Source of the DNA: Thiotrichales bacterium
GTDB lineage: Bacteria > Pseudomonadota > Gammaproteobacteria > HK1
Assembly (NCBI GenBank): GCA_026709935.1
Contig: JAPOSC010000007.1
Location: 1-39,756, forward strand
Direction: 5' to 3'
DNA: 39,756 nt
Shown here: in pieces, positions 1-9,100 of the stretch
How the letters are laid out: every line of letters starts with the position of its first letter
How positions within the stretch are numbered: the stretch's first letter is position 1
Made by a program: the position numbers and the translations under genes
Notes under the pieces: model-generated
Database searches by the model: none
The model's input: only the letters and a program-made list of their open reading frames with translations
What the model was told of the DNA's origin: nothing

Positions 1-486
1 GGGCTGCCCGGATTCATTCGACGGGGTATAGGTGCCGCCCGTCATGAAGCAGCGGGCGACGAAATAAATCTCTGGATTTCTTACCCGTATGGTCGCCCAG
101 TAAGGCGTTTTCGGCGATAAACCGCTCCGTGTGTAGCTGCTCCCGGAAAAATTTGGAGCTGATGAAGTTATACTTGCCGCGCCTGTACGTACAACCCGCG
201 TCCCCGTCTTCGCGTTATGGATTTCCAATTCAATGGAAAATGTGGTGGGTCCGCCATCTCCGGAACGCCCCCGCAAATTGCTATACAGGTTACTAAATGT
301 CTGGTAATCAAAGACCGCGCTGTTAGGCGTTATGGCCCCGATCTCCAGAAGATCGAGGTTGGTATACTCGCTTTGCCCCAGACAAGCCGTTGAACCTTTC
401 AGCCCCGGCGCGGTGATCGTCTGCGCCATCACTGGCGAGGCCATTGTCATCGCCACTAGTGCGGCGGCGAGTGCAAGGGCCTTCAT
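1..486 (-). CDS. secreted hypothetical protein, 3' end off window
   Basis: Open frame on the minus strand that enters from the window edge without a stop, so the C-terminus is missing. The first 22 residues (MKALALAAALVAMTMASPVM, then AQ) form a clean Sec signal peptide with a probable signal-peptidase I site after AMA/MAQ, so the product should be exported. The visible mature part (about 140 residues) is rich in Thr, Ser and Gly and alternates hydrophobic residues, as in a beta-sandwich. A Cys and a GGTYTP motif lie near the window edge. I recognise no family. The ATG at 486 has a good ribosome site (GGAGGG, seven bases upstream). A second start with an even better site lies at 545 behind a poly-C tract (see that entry). 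A distant resemblance to the secreted protein at 38273-38791 is possible but unproven. Confidence 0.7.
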   Translation of the reverse strand, partial: MKALALAAALVAMTMASPVMAQTITAPGLKGSTACLGQSEYTNLDLLEIGAITPNSAVFDYQTFSNLYSNLRGRSGDGGPTTFSIELEIHNAKTGTRVVRTGAASITSSAPNFSGSSYTRSGLSPKTPYWATIRVRNPEIYFVARCFMTGGTYTPSNESGQP

Positions 487-545
487 CGGCCCGCCCTCCG
501 AAAATATCGGGGGGGGGGGGGGGTGGATTTCATGCTGGATATCAT
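483..545 (-). promoter_or_regulatory. leader ORF through a C15 tract, overlapping the next start
   Basis: On the minus strand AAGGAG lies seven bases before an ATG at 545. This opens a 20-codon frame that crosses fifteen consecutive C (plus-strand G509-G523) and ends in a TGA sharing bases with the ATG of the secreted-protein gene (ATGA). Seen directly: with 15 C the leader is out of frame and terminates exactly at the next start, which would permit translational coupling. With 16 C it would fuse in frame to the signal peptide. Inference: slippage in the tract could switch the N-terminus or the expression level. An assembly error in homopolymer length is the main alternative. Confidence 0.4.
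509..523. repeat. homopolymer of 15 G (C on the coding strand)
   Basis: Fifteen uninterrupted G residues between the two competing start codons of the left-end secreted-protein gene. Tracts this long are rare in bacteria outside phase-variable loci. Confidence 0.9.
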
Positions 546-646
546 GGCGTATCTCCTTGCTCTATGCGGCCACAGAAAGGTGTCTCCCCGAGACGGGTCG
601 ATTCTCAGGAAGTAGTGTATGCGAGATCTCAGCCTTGGCTAAGCTG

Positions 647-1733
647 TTAGGAAAAGATGATACGAGCTTCGGCGTCTCACCGGCGTTCACGCGGTCCAGA
701 TCGGCACTGCTTCAGCAGATCCCCCGTTGCCCGCAGTGAGCTTAGCGTAGGGCAGCGTTCCCCGGAAGGCCCTTTGCACCAGTGCATCAATCCGATCCAG
801 CGTGTGAATCTTCACGTTTCCCTCGTTGAGCCGGAATGTGCACTCGTTCACGTAGCGGTGCAGGTGCTTGCGGCTGGCCTTATGCCAAGTGCCGTACAGC
901 CCGCGCTTCAGGAGCGCCCACATGGACTCGACGCAGTTCGTGTGAATGTCGTTCGCGCCGACGTACTCTCCGGCGCCGTGGTTGACGCTGTGGTGGGTGT
1001 AGGCGGCGAGTCCGGTGTAGCTCCCATGCTCGTCTGTGTAGACCTTCGAGCCGGGAGCGATGTGGCGAGCAATCTTGGCGTGCAGGGTGGCCTTGTCGGT
1101 GCTGGCAACTGTCATGGCGATGGATTTCCCACCTCGCTCCCGCATCCCGAGAACAGCCTGCTTGCCGACTGTGCCGCGACCGGCTTTGAGCCGCTTGTTG
1201 GCGTGCTTGCTCTTCTCCTTCCCTCCGACATAGGTCTCGTCAACCTCGATGATGCCGCGTAGCTTCTCGAAGTTCCCACCGCACACTTCCCGGAGCCGGT
1301 GCAGCATGAACCAGGCTGTCGCCTGGGTAACGCTAATCTCCTTCGAGAGCTGCATGGAGGAAATGCCCTTGCGGGCCGTCACGACCATGTAGATCGCGTA
1401 GATCCACTTGTGCAGCTTGACGTGAGACCGTTCAAACACGGTCCCCGTGCGCACCGTGAATTCCGCATCGCATTCCCGGCAGCGATAGTAGCCGATCCGC
1501 TTCCCGCCGCGAGCGGTGATTCGCTCACCGTCGCAGTGCGGGCAGATTGGCTTGCCCTTCCACCGCTGTGCTTCGAGGTAAACTCGGGCTGATTCCGCGT
1601 CCGGGAACCGCTCGAACATCTGGAACAGACTGACTGTTACGCCGTCATTCAGTGCCATTTTCCCGCCCTCACGTCTGACTGTGGGGCGATCCTACCCTAA
1701 TGGACAGGTGGAGTAAAGTAGATAATTCCCTAA
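647..1733 (-). mobile_element. IS1595-family (ISXO2-like) insertion sequence, ends approximate
   Basis: The element is defined by its transposase gene. The ends are my best guess. The right end read inward begins TTAGGGAATTATCTAC and the left end begins TTAGGAAAAGATGATAC, matching in about nine of the first twelve bases, and the implied length of about 1.09 kb is normal for the group. I could not find an 8-bp target duplication at either candidate boundary, so one end may be decayed. The truncated gene at 1743-2444 stops just outside the right end. Confidence 0.5.
687..1658 (-). CDS. IS1595-family transposase (ISXO2-like)
   Basis: A 323-residue DDE-type transposase that would cut and join the ends of its own element. 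The N-terminal zinc ribbon is complete: CPHC at about residues 39-42 and CREC at 60-63. A helix-turn-helix-like stretch follows at about 100-122. The catalytic core shows EVDETYVGG (Asp140), VYTDEHGSY (Asp209) and HTNCVESMW (Asn241/Glu244), the pattern of the ISXO2 group. The length is full for the family and no stop or shift is visible, so the protein could be active. The ATG start at 1658 leaves about 75 bases to the presumed right end. Base composition is more moderate than in the backbone genes further right. The family call is firm; activity is inferred. Confidence 0.93.
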   Translation of the reverse strand: MALNDGVTVSLFQMFERFPDAESARVYLEAQRWKGKPICPHCDGERITARGGKRIGYYRCRECDAEFTVRTGTVFERSHVKLHKWIYAIYMVVTARKGISSMQLSKEISVTQATAWFMLHRLREVCGGNFEKLRGIIEVDETYVGGKEKSKHANKRLKAGRGTVGKQAVLGMRERGGKSIAMTVASTDKATLHAKIARHIAPGSKVYTDEHGSYTGLAAYTHHSVNHGAGEYVGANDIHTNCVESMWALLKRGLYGTWHKASRKHLHRYVNECTFRLNEGNVKIHTLDRIDALVQRAFRGTLPYAKLTAGNGGSAEAVPIWTA

Positions 1734-1742
1734 TTTTTCACC

Positions 1743-2444
1743 TCATCGACTCCAATCCTCTTTCAGGCCGGAGGTGCAGGTGCGTTGAACGGAAAAATTA
1801 TTTTGGCCAGGATCCTTAGGACCTTCGCCTGTTCTGGCGTGGCGGATACCGTCGTGTTCGGCGCCTGCGGACGGGACGGTGGCCGGTAGCCGGTGACCGA
1901 ATGCCTCACGGTAGACTCGCTCCCAGTCCCTGAAGGCATAGACGTCGGTCGCAATCTCGTCGCATGCAGCGCGCCATCGCATCGGGTATGTGTTGCGGTA
2001 TCCGGGCGTGGCGAGCCTGGGCTTATCCAGATAGCGGGCCATGAAGGAGCCGGCACCGTCACCCGGCATGCCGTCACCCTGACGCACCAGCAAGACGTTC
2101 ACCAATGGGCAGTCGGGCTCCACATCGAGGAGCCGGTCCATCACCGCACCGGCGGGATAACCCATCATGATCGAGAAGATGGTATCGAACCCGAATTCGG
2201 TCTCCAGTCGCCGCTTCGCTTGGCCATAGGTGAGGGTCGATCGGCGCTTGGCGGCGTGGATGAGCCACTGCGCCAGAGGCTCTACGCCGTGTCTTATGAG
2301 GTTCTCGCGGCTGGCTCTCATGGCATTTGCGATCCGATGTGTGGCCCATTCGGCACGCTCGCCTACACATGCCACCGAACCAAGGGTGACATTCCACAGG
2401 GAATGGCCTTGGTGAGCAAATACGAAGGGGGGCACCGAGCTCAC
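1743..2444 (-). pseudogene. hypothetical protein, 3' end probably truncated beside the IS
   Basis: A 233-codon frame with a GTG at 2444, though an internal ATG (Met-Arg-Ala-Ser) could be the true start. The central part is well ordered: a helical segment around RLETEFGFDTIF, then MMGYPAGAVMDRLLD, a beta strand with PLVNVLLVRQGDGMPGDG, and an amphipathic end around WERVYREAFGH. I recall uncharacterised proteins of this type but no function. Homologues as I remember them continue well beyond the point where this one becomes irregular (after about GEGPKDP), and the frame ends ten bases before the presumed IS end. The C-terminus was therefore probably replaced when the IS or a linked rearrangement arrived. 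The protein may be non-functional. Confidence 0.55.
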
Positions 2445-2566
2445 CCATGCCGAGCAACCAACTCCTCCAACTTTCCGGTCCTGCGACTCCCGGATTCCGG
2501 TTGAACGTGCGGCGGCGGCAGCGGCTTGACCTCCGGCGTTCTGAAGCCTAGATTAGCGTCTGCTCC

Positions 2567-2620
2567 CCTTGCGGTTTCGACCGCAAGGCGCGGGGTCTCT
2601 TCGGAGGCCCCTGCTTTTTT
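2567..2620 (+). terminator. two tandem UUCG hairpins with a U-tract ahead of the NYN gene
   Basis: The first hairpin is CCTTGCGGT-TTCG-ACCGCAAGG (2567-2588), a perfect nine-pair stem with the very stable UUCG loop. The second, GGGGTCTC-TTCG-GAGGCCCC (2592-2611), has eight pairs including one G-U and is followed by TGC and six T (2612-2620), the shape of an intrinsic terminator. The ATG of the NYN gene lies only 12 bases after the T run, so this may be an attenuator in its leader rather than the end of an upstream gene. No gene reads into it on this strand. Confidence 0.6.
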
Positions 2621-2632
2621 GCGGCGACAGCA

Positions 2633-3251
2633 ATGTGCACCTGCGTCTATGTGGACGGATTCAATCTCTACTACCGCGCCCTGAAGGGCACGGCCTAGAA
2701 ATGGCTCGACCTCCCTGCCCTGTTCGCGAAAATCCTCCAACCCCATCACGATATCCTGAAGGTCAAGTACTTTACCGCACGCGTCTCGGGCACACCCGCC
2801 GTCCAAGCCCCAGCGCCAGGATGTCTATCTCCGCGCGCTTCGCCGCTACCGACCCGAGGTGGAGGTGTATCTCGGACACTTCCTGAGCCATCGGATCAGA
2901 GCGCCGCTCGCGCAACCCGTGGGAGACCAACGCACCGTCGAGATCGTCCGTACGGAGGAGAAGGGCTCGGACGTCAATCTCGCGGTGCATTTGCTCAACG
3001 ACGGTTGGCTGGACGCCTACGACTGCGCAGTGGCGGTCAGCAATGACAGCGACATCGCGGAAGCGATGCGTCTCGTGAGGCAGCACCATGGGAAGCAGAT
3101 CGGACTGGTGACCCCAAGCTCTACCAGGCCATCGCGCCAGCTCATGGCGCACACGGGTTTCTCGCAACGTACTAGGTCGAACGCATTGCGGGAATCTCAG
3201 CTTCCGGATCCGATTCCGGGCACCAACATTCGCAAGCCCGCGCACTGGTAG
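2633..3251 (+). pseudogene. NYN-domain (PIN-like) ribonuclease, nonsense and frameshift
   Basis: NYN proteins are PIN-fold metal-dependent ribonucleases. The start reads MCTCVYVDGFNLYYRALKGT, with the signature Asp in VDGFN, but codon 22 is TAG, where I would expect an aromatic residue before KWLDL. A second lesion lies near 2813: the frame ending in PAVQAP must shift to continue with QRQDVYLRALRRY. From there to 3251 the sequence is good NYN: TEEKGSDVNLAVHLLND and AVAVSNDSDIAEAMRLV carry the conserved acidic residues, and it closes with QLPDPIPGTNI. Near LVTPSSTRPSRQL the sequence is also less regular. Two independent inactivating changes make this a pseudogene rather than a read-through gene. 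The tandem hairpins directly upstream probably belonged to its leader. Confidence 0.85.
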
Positions 3252-3359
3252 AAAGACCTCTCGGAGCACCTTGGTGGCTGGATGACTGGCTCTCGACGGC
3301 GGGAGCCGAACGGAACACGTGGCGTGCGATGAAGACACAGACCGCCAACGGAGGCTGAC

Positions 3360-3825
3360 ATGCTCTGGATCAACGAAGGCTTCACTCTGGATGACGCGGG
3401 GAACATAGTGACCACAAGCTACGTCGATCTGCGCGCCGAAGGCGAGAGGGCGGCCATTCGGAGCCTGGTGAAGGGTTGCCGACGGGAGCATGCGCTCGGG
3501 GACAGAGAGAACATACTTATTTCCAAGCCCGAACGATTCCGCGAATACGGTCCCGCATTGATCCGAGACGAGCAGGAGGGGTTCGCGAGAGAAGAGCAGG
3601 TGATGGTGGAAGCCGAGACACCGAAGGTCATTCTCGTCCTCGAGGCGGAGCGGTACTGCTATCAGGCCGCGATCTCCGATCTGGCCGGCTCAGACGTCGA
3701 AGCCCACCATGGCGACTATCAACATGCCGTCAGGAAGATCCGCAACTGGCTGGCCGGCATGCCGGGTTTCGAGGCCATCGGTGCGGCCCGCGTGCTGGCC
3801 GACTACGAGGATTTTATCGTGTTGA
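3360..3825 (+). pseudogene. hypothetical protein, 5' fragment fused to foreign DNA
   Basis: The gene starts at an ATG with a strong GGAGG site six bases upstream. About 155 residues look like real protein (MLWINEGFTLDDAG, LRAEGERAAIRSL, a Cys-Arg-Arg-Glu-His segment, VILVLEAERYCYQAAI, and a helical WLAGMPGFEAIGAARVLADYEDF). After about 3825 the frame stays open to 4334 but only reads the antisense of the next, minus-strand gene and turns Arg/Ser-rich, so that part is not native. The family is unknown to me. It begins 108 bases after the NYN pseudogene on the same strand and may once have shared its operon. The loss of the 3' end coincides with the truncation of the opposite gene, so one rearrangement broke both. 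Confidence 0.6.
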
Positions 3826-3988
3826 ACCGTTCGAGGACCTCTGCATCCGTCATCGCCGCGAGCGCCAGGCCGAGCCGCAGGTGGACGCCCCGGATGGAGG
3901 CGTCGGCGTACTCGATGACGGCGGTGTCGCCCTCCCGGGTGATGCGGACCTCGTCGGGCGAGGCGGGGCGTGGGCGTCTCGGGCGCAT
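3803..3988 (-). pseudogene. hypothetical protein, 3'-truncated
   Basis: Starts at the ATG at 3988 with GAGGA seven bases upstream. The product begins MRPRRPRPASPDEVRITREG and continues DTAVIEYAD, HLRLGLALAAMTDAEVLERFN, then ends after five unrelated residues (TIKSS). The Glu-Tyr-Ala-Asp and Met-Thr-Asp-x-Glu-x-Leu elements match a group of small hypothetical proteins I remember from accessory DNA of proteobacteria, which are two to three times longer. No function is known to me. The break falls at about 3818-3828, exactly where the plus-strand gene is also broken, so the two genes now meet tail to tail. Confidence 0.6.
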
Positions 3989-4191
3989 CGGGTGGTCCTC
4001 GGTCGCGGAATGCACAATCGGGGCTCGGTGTGCGTCGAGAGGAACGCGGATACGGGAATCTCCTGAATCGCAGTCACCGGCAGAGCGCAGCGAGGCGTCG
4101 ACGACAGGAGCGACAGGTTCCCGGCCGCGGTGTCCTCGCCCCCGCCGACTCGGAGCGCCTCCACGCCACACGCTGCGCGTGCTCGATCCGG

Positions 4192-4220
4192 TTGTCCCGG
4201 ACCCGCCGAACCATTATCTT
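4192..4220 (+). promoter_or_regulatory. sigma70-type promoter for the Panacea TA operon
   Basis: TTGTCC (4192-4197) and TATCTT (4215-4220) are separated by 17 bases, 60 bases before the antitoxin start. Downstream, CATGTCTTCGGTCATGTC gives two short direct repeats that could be part of an autoregulatory operator. The promoter call rests on consensus match only. Confidence 0.45.
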
Positions 4221-4279
4221 CACTCGACAGTCGCATGTCTTCGGTCATGTCACGAGTCCGCACGAGGGAGAGCCCGACC

Positions 4280-4708
4280 ATGGCCAATGTGCTTGATGCT
4301 GCCGCCTACATCCTCGATCGCCAAGGGTCGATGACGACCTGGAAGCTCCAAAAGCTGGTCTACTACAGCCAAGCGTGGTCGCTGGTTTGGGACGACGATG
4401 TCCTCTTTCCGGAGGAGATCGAGGCGTGGGCAAACGGGCCGGTGGTGCGCGCGCTCTACAACACCCACCGCGGCAAGTACCGGGTCTCGTGCCTGTCGGG
4501 AGGCGATGTGGACGCACTCACCGACGAGCAGCGCGAGACCGTGGATGCGGTGCTCGCGTTCTACGGCGACAAGTCGCCGCAGTGGCTGAGTGACCTCACG
4601 CACATGGAGGCGCCCTGGCAGTCGGCCCGCCGTGGGGCGCCCGACGGCGAGCGCGGCAACGCCGTCATCGCGAAAGAAAGCCTTGCCGAGTACTACGGCA
4701 GCCTGTAG
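4280..4708 (+). CDS. Panacea-domain (SocA-like, DUF4065) antitoxin
   Basis: 142 residues. The typical Panacea/SocA opening is plain: MANVLDAAAYILDRQGSMTT, then WKLQKLVYYSQAWSLVW at residues 21-37, followed by EEIEAWANGPVVRALYNTHRG and a C-terminal helical part with LSDLTHMEAPW and VIAKESLAEYY. Proteins with this domain act as antitoxins against many unrelated toxin folds (the PanTA systems), and the Caulobacter relative SocA works as a proteolytic adaptor. GGGAG lies ten bases before the ATG. The next gene begins eight bases after the stop, the arrangement expected for an antitoxin-first TA pair, so the cellular role is probably to neutralise the product of 4717-5196 and perhaps repress the operon. 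The domain call is firm; the pairing is inferred from context. Confidence 0.88.
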   Translation: MANVLDAAAYILDRQGSMTTWKLQKLVYYSQAWSLVWDDDVLFPEEIEAWANGPVVRALYNTHRGKYRVSCLSGGDVDALTDEQRETVDAVLAFYGDKSPQWLSDLTHMEAPWQSARRGAPDGERGNAVIAKESLAEYYGSL

Positions 4709-4716
4709 CCACCGCG

Positions 4717-5196
4717 ATGGCCCGAAGGAAGCGGCCGAAGATCGGGACTGTTCCTCCCGATCGCAAGCATCCCCGTACTGCACCAGGCGCCGATCCGGCG
4801 CTGCATGATCGCGAGACGATCGTGTGGGCGTTCGGCATCGCGGATCTGGACGGCCCCTGGGGGTGGCGTACCGTGGCCGGCCGGATCTGGTGGAGCGAGC
4901 TCCTGCCCAAGCTCCGGGACTTCGAGACCATGACCTGGGAGGAGATCATGCGGGCGGCTGGGGGCAGGGCACGGGGCAACAACAACCACTTCGTCTCCGT
5001 CGAGAAGTTCACCCGACCGGCCAAGGAACGGCTCGCCGCGCTCGGACAGGAGGATATCTCGGAGCTGTTCTCGCTGCGCCTCACCGCGACGACGCGCATC
5101 TACGGGATCCGCGACCGGCGGGCGCTGAAGCTGCTCTGGTACGACCCGCACCACGGCACGAACGATCGAGCGGTGTATCCGGTGCGGAGCCGTTAG
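4717..5196 (+). CDS. putative toxin partner of the Panacea antitoxin
   Basis: A 159-residue basic protein whose ATG lies eight bases after the antitoxin stop without a strong ribosome site, suggesting coupled translation. The N-terminus is Lys/Arg-rich. The core contains ETIVWAFGIADLDGPWGW, a Trp-rich stretch (RIWWSELLPKL), an FVSVEKFTRPAKERL segment and a final part, LFSLRLTATTRIYGIRDRRA followed by LKLLWYDPHHG. That last block has the beta-strand pattern of RelE/ParE-type mRNA interferases, where a basic strand precedes a terminal Tyr-Asp-x-x-His element. I cannot assign it to a named toxin family. Position, size, charge and partner all suggest a growth-inhibiting, probably RNA-directed toxin. 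Confidence 0.65.
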   Translation: MARRKRPKIGTVPPDRKHPRTAPGADPALHDRETIVWAFGIADLDGPWGWRTVAGRIWWSELLPKLRDFETMTWEEIMRAAGGRARGNNNHFVSVEKFTRPAKERLAALGQEDISELFSLRLTATTRIYGIRDRRALKLLWYDPHHGTNDRAVYPVRSR

Positions 5197-5332
5197 TTCA
5201 GGGGGGATGCGAAGCTTCTATAGTCGGCCGCGTTGCATTTCTCGCCATGCGACGCGTTAATGGAGATGAAGAGGTGACTGTCGCCACGACACGCGGAAGT
5301 CATGGGAGAATTGAAGACACCGAGGTGGTCGC

Positions 5333-6064
5333 ATGTATGAGGAGCATCCGATCTGCCAGCCTCCGCCAGACGATGCCATACTTTGGCGGTACATGGATTT
5401 CACGAAATTCGTGTCATTGCTGGAAAGCCAAGCCCTCTTCTTCTGTCGCGCCGATCTTCTCGGAGATCCGTTTGAAGGATCCATTTCGGCAGTGACCCCT
5501 GCGGCCTTCCCTCAGAATTTCAGTGCCGGTCCGGAGGTTGCCGTACATCGGATCGACCTGCGGCAAATCACTCGTATGATGTATGTCAACTGCTGGCATG
5601 GAGGCGAATTCAAATCGGAGGCGATGTGGCGACTTTATGCGAGAGAGCACGATGGGATTGCGATCAAGACGATCTTCAGGCGTTTCCGGGATGCGCTCGC
5701 TGGAGACGAAAGTGTCCATGTGTCGAGAATTCAATACAGAGATTACCGCACCGACAGTATTCCGTTCGGTAATGGACTGCTGCCGTGCCTCCACAAGAGA
5801 ATCAGCTTTCGACACGAGCAGGAAGTCAGGGTTCTGACCTTGCACGCATCTGAGAAGGATAAACCGAGTCCAGATGGGTTTTACCACAAGGTGAATCTTG
5901 AAATGCTCGTTGAGGAGATCGTCGTCGCCCCATTTACGAGAAGCTGGTTTGCCAATCTGGTACGGTCCCTTGCTGGGCGTTATGGACTCGGAGACCGCGT
6001 TCGTATGTCCGAGTTGTCAGATACCCCTACGTTCACGGCCCACTTCGTGGCATCGAAAGCTTGA
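5333..6064 (+). CDS. DUF2971-family protein
   Basis: 243 residues starting at an ATG preceded by GAGGTGG. The sequence follows the DUF2971 pattern: an early YMDFTKFVSLLESQALFFCR, then ADLLGDPFEG, a central YVNCWHGGEFKSEAMWRLYA segment and DGIAIKTIFRRFRDAL, then RISFRHEQEVRVL and EEIVVAPFTRSWF near the C-terminus. The biochemical role of the family is unknown to me, though members often sit in defence islands. It lies 136 bases after the toxin gene on the same strand and converges with the ubiquitin-like operon, with 77 bases between the two stops. Base composition is clearly lower in GC than the backbone genes, consistent with recent acquisition. The domain call is fairly firm; a link to the neighbouring defence-type operon is inferred. 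Confidence 0.8.
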   Translation: MYEEHPICQPPPDDAILWRYMDFTKFVSLLESQALFFCRADLLGDPFEGSISAVTPAAFPQNFSAGPEVAVHRIDLRQITRMMYVNCWHGGEFKSEAMWRLYAREHDGIAIKTIFRRFRDALAGDESVHVSRIQYRDYRTDSIPFGNGLLPCLHKRISFRHEQEVRVLTLHASEKDKPSPDGFYHKVNLEMLVEEIVVAPFTRSWFANLVRSLAGRYGLGDRVRMSELSDTPTFTAHFVASKA

Positions 6065-6141
6065 GCAGTCCAGGGTGCCGGCACCTTGCGCTGACCGACG
6101 GCTCTCAAGCACATGTTCCGAGGCAGGCGGTTTGACGTCCT

Positions 6142-9100
6142 TTAGTCACTGAGCAGGTATTGCGTGACCAGTGCCCGGGTTATCGCTTCGCCGCGCCCGG
6201 ACAGCTTGCGAATGTTCTCGTCCGACATCGCCGAGAAGTCAGTTGGGTAACCGATAACGTCTTCCCGATCGATCCAGTTGGCGGGTTTCAGTAGCACACG
6301 TCGATCGATCTGGCCGAGTGCCGCATGGACGAAACCGTCGATTCGTCCGGCCTTTGCGTGATCGTGCAGTCTCTTCTTAGTCGCATCCTGGACCTTGCGC
6401 ATGACAGAGGAGACGACCCGGGTCATTCGGGTCGACCATCTGAGGGGCACGGTTTCCCCCGTGAATTGCCCGGCTCCAGCATCGCTCGCGATGATGATGT
6501 CGGGACGGTAACTGATCGCGCTCACGTCAGCATCCCGACCGGGTTCCATCACGCTGACTCCGAGGTTTTCGAAGACGCCCCCATCGGTCACTATCACGCG
6601 GGCCTTGGTTGCTTCTCCGTTCCGCTCAAAGGAGCGTGTCCAGTCGAACGGGGGCAGAAACGGAGGATAAGCAGCCGAGGCCGTGACTGCGTCGGCCACC
6701 CGAAGCTCGCTCGCCGGAGCCCATCCATATCGCCAGGCTCCAAACTGTTTGTTACTCATGCGGAATGCGGTGCCGGTTCGCAGCTCGCAGGCATTGAAGA
6801 CGATCGACTTCCCTTGACGTGTGGGTGCGTCGCAGGCGTGCTCACCGACGAGGTCAGCGACTGTATCGGCCAGGATATGTGTCCGCGAGTACCCATGGCG
6901 GAAGGGCCACGACCAACGCGAGACGACGTTGCTCGCGCCGCGAGCAGCAGGAAAGAGCGCTGCCGTCAGGCTTGCCGCCCCAGTGATCACGTCAATGGTG
7001 AGTGTGGGCAACGCGACCACAGCGACATTCCACAGGAGCCGAGCGGCACGCGCGGGATGCAAGAGCTTCCACAGTGCAGGCTTCACCAGACCACGGTGAA
7101 GGAAATCCACGGTGTACCGGTCGATTGCGTCGAATGGATCCTCGGTATAGCCGACCAGGCCGGTCAGGACCGACCCACCTGATACGCCAGAAATGATATC
7201 CACTTCGTCGAGCAGCTTGAGGTCTTCGAGGGCGCGCAAGGTGCCGAGATGAAATGCGACGGCGCGCGAGCCACCACCAGAGAGTGACAGTCCGATCCGT
7301 TGATGGAGAGTTGCCACCGGAGGCGGTTTCGTCACCCCGCCACGCACCTTGATCGCCATCGCGGATTCGACTCGACGGGTGGCCAACGTCTGTTTCTCGA
7401 ATACGTATGCCCCAATTTCGGGCCGGGGTCCGGTCGCATGCCCGACGATCACCATGAGTTGATGGGCGCCGTCATCGGGCGCGGCGGCGAAGATGGCGTC
7501 GATACCTTCGTAGTCCGTGGCGCTCGGCTCGGCCGGGCCGACGGGATGGGAGTGCCAAGTTCCGACGTAACGCACGATCCGGTGGGTCCGCCTTGCGTAG
7601 TCTTCGCAAAGCTCTCTGGTGCCGTGGGTTCCGCAGACGAAGTGTTCGGCGGAGAACTGGCTGTCCTGCGGCGGCCCACTGACGTTCGTCACCCAGGCGA
7701 TTCCCAGGGTCTCGTCAAATTCGCCGAACAGCAGGCCACCGGTTTCAGCGTCTGGACACCGTTCCCGGGCACTAGCGCGTATCCAGCCATTCAGATCCCG
7801 CCACGCGTTCGCCGAGATCCGGAACTCGAGGCCGTCAGCCATCCAACGGATGTCGGGGCGAAGCCAAAAACGGTGCTCGCGATGCTCGGAAGACTGGGAG
7901 ATGAGGAAACCGCAGGCGGAGTCATCCAGGGTGACCAGCGCCCCGGCCACTGCATTGAGTACCCGTGCCGACAGGGCAGCCACATCGGCATGTGAAGCCA
8001 CAAACGTTGGATCGGAGCATCCGGGCTCAGGTTGGCGGAGCCCCTTGATGCCACCTGCCGTCCAGAACGCCTCGGCCCAGTCGCTCAACCAGTCTCGTGC
8101 GATGGCCGCGAGGCCGAGGCGCCGAAGTGCATCCAGAGGCCCGGCTCGGTACCCGTGCGGGACGAGGACGGCCACCGCATGCTGTGCGTCGGCGCTGATC
8201 ATCACTGACGCAATCGGAACTCGCCGTTCGTGCTCCTTGAGGACACACTCGAGCTTGCTTCGCACCCGCAAGGATGCGGTGGCATCGATGATGAGGTCGA
8301 AGCCTGCGTCCCAGTCAGCCCGGATCAGCGTTTGGGAAACAATGTCCTCGTCCCGGAGCTTCAAGATGACGCATGGGTCGATGGACGCTACGCGCCGAGC
8401 AAGTGCGGCGGCCTTCGCCTCATTGGTGTCGAGCGCTGAATAGTTTTGCCGGAGCAACACGCCCGGGGTCACCCGCGCTCGATCGTAGAGCGTGAGCTCG
8501 GCGACGCCCGCGCGTGCCAAATGCTCCGCGACGAGTCCGCCGATGGCTCCGCAGCCCCAGAGCGCGACTCGCTTGTTACGAAACCAGTTCATCGGCGTTC
8601 CCTGGTCCCGCCGAGTGATGATCTCGGGCCGGTTCTCAAGCACGGCACACCAGCGCACGCGCGCTTCGTTCCGCCACTGGATCAAAGTCCCGAGTACGGT
8701 GTCGATGAGCGCTTGGATGGCACCCGGGGTCTCCTGCCCTTGGTAGTGGTGGCTGAATCGGCATGCGATGGAGGCGGCACACAGCTTAGCGACATCAGGC
8801 GGCTCAATCTCCCAGAACATGAGGTGCTGGCGTCGTCCCTCGACATTGCCCGCGATGCCGCGAGAGGGCGCGCCGACGCCGACATATAACGGCGTATCCT
8901 CCGGAACATGTTCCGATGCGAGCATCATGCGCGCGAGCAAGCGGTAGCCGAGGCCACCCTTGCTGTCCAGATACTGGAGTAGATGATGGACGGTGCGCGG
9001 ATATTCGAATGGAAGCTCGAAATCCAGCAAAGCCGTGGGGGCGAACAGCCGATCATTGGGCGAGGTGAGATCGGGCGACCAAGCGTCGACTGCGAGGAGA

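Noticed and set aside
642..1740. Target-site duplication of the IS1595 element
   Set aside because: The eight bases outside the two candidate ends differ, so no duplication can be claimed.
2696..2701. Amber codon in the NYN gene as a recoding site
   Set aside because: A second, independent frameshift near 2813 and no recoding signal make decay the simpler explanation.
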